A stretch of 64,000 nt of DNA from JACVCJ01 sp052437175. GTDB lineage: Bacteria > Bacteroidota > Bacteroidia > CAIKAF01. Positions 61,509 to 64,000 of this stretch are shown here, piece after piece (position 1 is the stretch's first letter; each line of letters starts with the position of its first letter). The stretch is from positions 62,001 through 126,000 of the forward strand of contig JBQVOK010000009.1 in assembly GCA_052437175.1 (NCBI GenBank). The letters run 5' to 3'. A program made the translations under genes and the position numbers. Under the pieces are notes generated by a model that worked only from the letters and a program-made list of their open reading frames with translations, did no database searches and was not told the origin of the DNA.

Positions 61509-63592
61509 TGAAAAAAGCACTCCTGTTCGGTCTTATGTTGTCCGGCCTCAGCAGCTGGGCACAGCAGACTGCGGAACCCTGCGGGACCTCTGCCGCCGAA
61601 AAGCAGCGTACGGATGCAAATCCGGCCCTGCTCATACGCAAAGAGGAATGGCTGCAGAAGATCAATACGCTGCAGCTGAACAACAGTACGCCCAAAGCGG
61701 TGTACCGGGTGCCTGTGGTCTTCCACATTATGCACCAGTACGGGAGTGAAAATATATCCAGGGCGCAGATAGACGACTGCCTGCGCGTACTGAACGAAGA
61801 CTTTAACCGGCAGAACGCCGATACGAACGATACCCGCGCCATGTTCAAACCCCTGGCCGCGGCTTTCAATATCGAGTTCATCCGGGCCTCCATTGACCCC
61901 GAAGGCAACTGTACCGATGGTATTACACGTACGTATAGTCCGGTTACCTTCGGGGCCAATGATATGGTAAAATACGACGCTGCCGGCGGAAAGAACGCCT
62001 GGCCTACCGACCGTTACATGAACATCTGGGTGGTGGGCAGCATTAAGCTCGACGGTACGCCCCAGGGCGGTATCATACTGGGTTATGCCTATTATCCCTA
62101 TGCGGCCGGCGAAGATTATTACGGCATCGTAATGCACAACCAGTATACGGGCACTATCGGAACTTCGTCGGACGACGGACGTACCATCAGCCACGAAGCC
62201 GGTCACTATTTTGGCCTGGCACACACGTTCGATGACGGCTGCGGTAACAACTGCAACAATTCCGGGGATAATGTGTGCGATACGCCACCCTCGGTAAACG
62301 CTACCTATGGCTGTAGTTCCACGCAGAATACCTGTACCAATGACAACGTGGGTGCGGGCGCTTTTCCATCGGATACACAGGATATGGTGGAGAATTTCAT
62401 GAGCTACGATAACTGCCAGAACCTGTTTACCCAGGGACAGAAAAGCCGGGTGAATGCCTCGCTGGGTTCCGACCTGGCGCTGATGGTATCGGTAGCCAAT
62501 GCAGCGGCCTCGGGCATCGATCAGTCGCCCCAGGTACTCTGTACGCCCTTAGCTGATTTTTATGCACTGGAACGCGCCGTTTGCGCCGGAGACAGTATCC
62601 GTTTCCTGGATAATTCCACACAGGCGGCACCCAGCTCTCAAAGCTGGCTGGTGCAGAGCGCCGATACCTCTTTTACCGTAAACGCTCCCGATCCCTGGAT
62701 CACTTTTCCGCTGCCCGGCGTATACTCGGTTACCTACACGGCGTCTAATGTACAGGGCAGCGCCCAGCGCAGCCGCAATTCCTACATTACCGTGTTTGAA
62801 CCCACTGCTACCGGAGCGGCCTATTATGTGGACGATATGGACCAGCAGCCCATTACCACGGGACGCTGGGGTGTATTTACCAAAGGCCCCGATACGTTTA
62901 ACGGCTGGGAAGAGACCACAGCCGCGGGCGTATCCAACGGTTCCTGCGTATACGTGAGCAATAACGAAGCCCAGTTCCCGGGTTACCGCTGCGAGATCAT
63001 ATCGGGCGGGTATTATGTACAGGGCATGGACCAGCCCGTGGTACGCTTTAAAACGGCATTTGCCCGCAGGGATGCAGATTCCAAAGACCTGCTGCGCCTC
63101 TACGGAAGCAACAACTGCGGTAATTCCTGGACATTGCTCAGTGTGAAACCCGCGGCAGAACTTACTTCGGCCCCGGACCAGACCACGAATTTTGTTCCCC
63201 TGGCCTCCCAGTGGACCGAACACGAGGTACCGCTCAGCGGAGCCCTGGCCAATACCCAGAACCTGCGCCTCAAATTCGAATTCCAGGGCAAGGGCGGCAA
63301 CAACATTTACCTGGACGATATTAATATACTGGCCCGCTTTTCCAATGAAGAAAGCGCCGCAGGAACCCTGAACATTTTCCCGAACCCGGCTGCAGACAAC
63401 GTGCGTATCGAAAGCACGCAGGCCATGCAGAAAGTAGAGCTTTTATCTGCTGAGGGTAAGCTTATTTCGGTATACGAAACAAATTCTTCACAACTGAACC
63501 TGAACATTTCCGCTGTATGTAAGCCGGGAATATACTACCTTCGCATTCATTCCGGAGCACAGACCCTGGTCCGGAAGATTGTGAAAATGTAG
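61508..63592 (+). CDS. M43 zinc metalloprotease, T9SS type A cargo (second of tandem pair)
   Basis: A 694-aa paralogue of the preceding protein with the same domain order. The catalytic motif is 'HEAGHYFGLAHTFDDGC' (His229, Glu230, His233), and a Met-turn is seen in 'NFMSYDNCQNLFTQGQ'. PKD-like sequence, a jelly-roll domain and a T9SS type A tail ('LNIFPNPAADNVRIESTQ', 'GIYYLRIHSGAQ') follow. The start overlaps the first gene's stop by one base, so both are translated from one messenger. Confidence 0.92.
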   Translation: MKKALLFGLMLSGLSSWAQQTAEPCGTSAAEKQRTDANPALLIRKEEWLQKINTLQLNNSTPKAVYRVPVVFHIMHQYGSENISRAQIDDCLRVLNEDFNRQNADTNDTRAMFKPLAAAFNIEFIRASIDPEGNCTDGITRTYSPVTFGANDMVKYDAAGGKNAWPTDRYMNIWVVGSIKLDGTPQGGIILGYAYYPYAAGEDYYGIVMHNQYTGTIGTSSDDGRTISHEAGHYFGLAHTFDDGCGNNCNNSGDNVCDTPPSVNATYGCSSTQNTCTNDNVGAGAFPSDTQDMVENFMSYDNCQNLFTQGQKSRVNASLGSDLALMVSVANAAASGIDQSPQVLCTPLADFYALERAVCAGDSIRFLDNSTQAAPSSQSWLVQSADTSFTVNAPDPWITFPLPGVYSVTYTASNVQGSAQRSRNSYITVFEPTATGAAYYVDDMDQQPITTGRWGVFTKGPDTFNGWEETTAAGVSNGSCVYVSNNEAQFPGYRCEIISGGYYVQGMDQPVVRFKTAFARRDADSKDLLRLYGSNNCGNSWTLLSVKPAAELTSAPDQTTNFVPLASQWTEHEVPLSGALANTQNLRLKFEFQGKGGNNIYLDDINILARFSNEESAAGTLNIFPNPAADNVRIESTQAMQKVELLSAEGKLISVYETNSSQLNLNISAVCKPGIYYLRIHSGAQTLVRKIVKM

Positions 63593-63601
63593 TCAGAACC
63601 T

Positions 63602-64000
63602 ATGGCACTCGGAAAGATCGAACACATGGGCATTGCCGTTAAAGACCTGGGCGAAGCCGAAATACGCTATACACAGTTACTGGGCACGGCTCCCTACAAA
63701 CGTGAGGAAGTCGAGAGCGAAGGTGTGATCACCCTGTTCTTCAGGGCCGGCGATAACAAAATTGAATTGCTGCAGGCTACCCGTCCCGATTCGGCCATAG
63801 CCCGCTTCGTGGAGAAAAAAGGAGAGGGGCTGCACCATATTGCTTACGATGTACAGGACATTGAGGCCGAAATGGAGCGCCTGCGCAGCGAAGGCTTTAC
63901 CATACTGAACGAAACGCCCAAGCCGGGCGCCGATAACAAGATGATCTGCTTTGTGCATCCGAAGGATACGCATGGTGTTCTGACCGAACTTTGCATGGAA
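63602..64000 (+). CDS. mce: methylmalonyl-CoA epimerase, 3' end cut by window edge
   Basis: The first 133 residues of a VOC-fold enzyme that interconverts the (2R) and (2S) forms of methylmalonyl-CoA; the family is usually about 134-140 aa, so only a few codons are missing. It starts 'MALGKIEHMGIAVKDLGEAEI' with a metal-ligand His, and has 'IELLQ' and 'KGEGLHHIAYDVQDIEAEM', which carry further ligands, and ends with 'HGVLTELCME'. It begins 9 bp after the second protease gene. The mutase partner is not in view. Confidence 0.9.
   Translation, partial: MALGKIEHMGIAVKDLGEAEIRYTQLLGTAPYKREEVESEGVITLFFRAGDNKIELLQATRPDSAIARFVEKKGEGLHHIAYDVQDIEAEMERLRSEGFTILNETPKPGADNKMICFVHPKDTHGVLTELCME

Overview
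This is a chromosomal window from a member of the Bacteroidota, most likely of the Chitinophagales/Chitinophagaceae type. The evidence is a type IX secretion (T9SS) locus (gldJ, a porP/sprF-like gene, porU, porV), many exported proteins with T9SS type A or type B C-terminal domains, SprB-like repeats, and promoters of the Bacteroidota form TTTG-N19/20-TAnnTTTG. Most of it is ordinary core genome. There is no sign of a prophage, CRISPR array, transposase or rRNA operon.

Layout. 1-3.7 kb: a truncated L,D-transpeptidase diverges from the large half of a split methionine synthase. 4.0-5.8 kb: a three-gene Cys/His-rich envelope operon, probably metal-linked. 5.9-14.6 kb: a DUF2490 protein and the T9SS block, with gldJ and the porP-like gene on the minus strand and porU and porV on the plus strand. 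14.7-25.1 kb: a minus-strand run of housekeeping genes (nucleoid-associated protein, acyl-CoA dehydrogenase, RsmF-like rRNA methyltransferase, BaiN-like flavoprotein, beta-CASP nuclease, outer-membrane receptor, GH25 lysozyme). 25.1-30.5 kb: a large SprB-like T9SS type B protein and a histidine kinase/response regulator pair. 30.5-37.4 kb: a Kazal lipoprotein, then lepA, rsmG and a 2-hydroxyacid dehydrogenase, then rsgA, a glycosyltransferase and an ECF sigma factor. 37.7-46.6 kb: a T9SS cargo protein, stress-type small enzymes, an AraC regulator, an esterase, two tiny paralogous proteins, isocitrate dehydrogenase and a divergent LysR regulator. 46.6-49.8 kb: the NAD/ADP-ribose operon described below. 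49.9-55.8 kb: a T9SS SGNH-like protein, a small accessory patch next to tRNA(CAT), and a PNGase F-like cargo protein. 56.0-64.0 kb: an ECF sigma/anti-sigma pair, a cystathionine synthase/lyase, a TrkA-type K+ regulator, two tandem M43 metalloproteases and a nearly complete methylmalonyl-CoA epimerase.

The most interesting unit is the five-gene minus-strand operon at 46660-49727: an NrtR-like Nudix regulator with a degraded Nudix box, a NADAR protein, a KptA/Tpt1 RNA 2'-phosphotransferase, a 2-oxoglutarate/Fe(II) oxygenase and a PPP-family metallophosphoesterase. Four of the five genes are joined by overlaps (three junctions, two of them ATGA). The operon has a near-perfect promoter flanked by two copies of one inverted-repeat operator, AGTGTA-N5-TACACT. 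NADAR and KptA both release ADP-ribose species, and NrtR-type regulators sense ADP-ribose. The layout therefore suggests a self-regulated nucleic-acid repair or de-ADP-ribosylation system whose product signal feeds back on its own repressor. That function is inference.

The second unusual area is the accessory patch at about 51.8-53.7 kb beside the 3' end of the tRNA. It holds a frameshifted glycine-zipper lipoprotein, a small two-helix membrane protein and an orphan exported protein.
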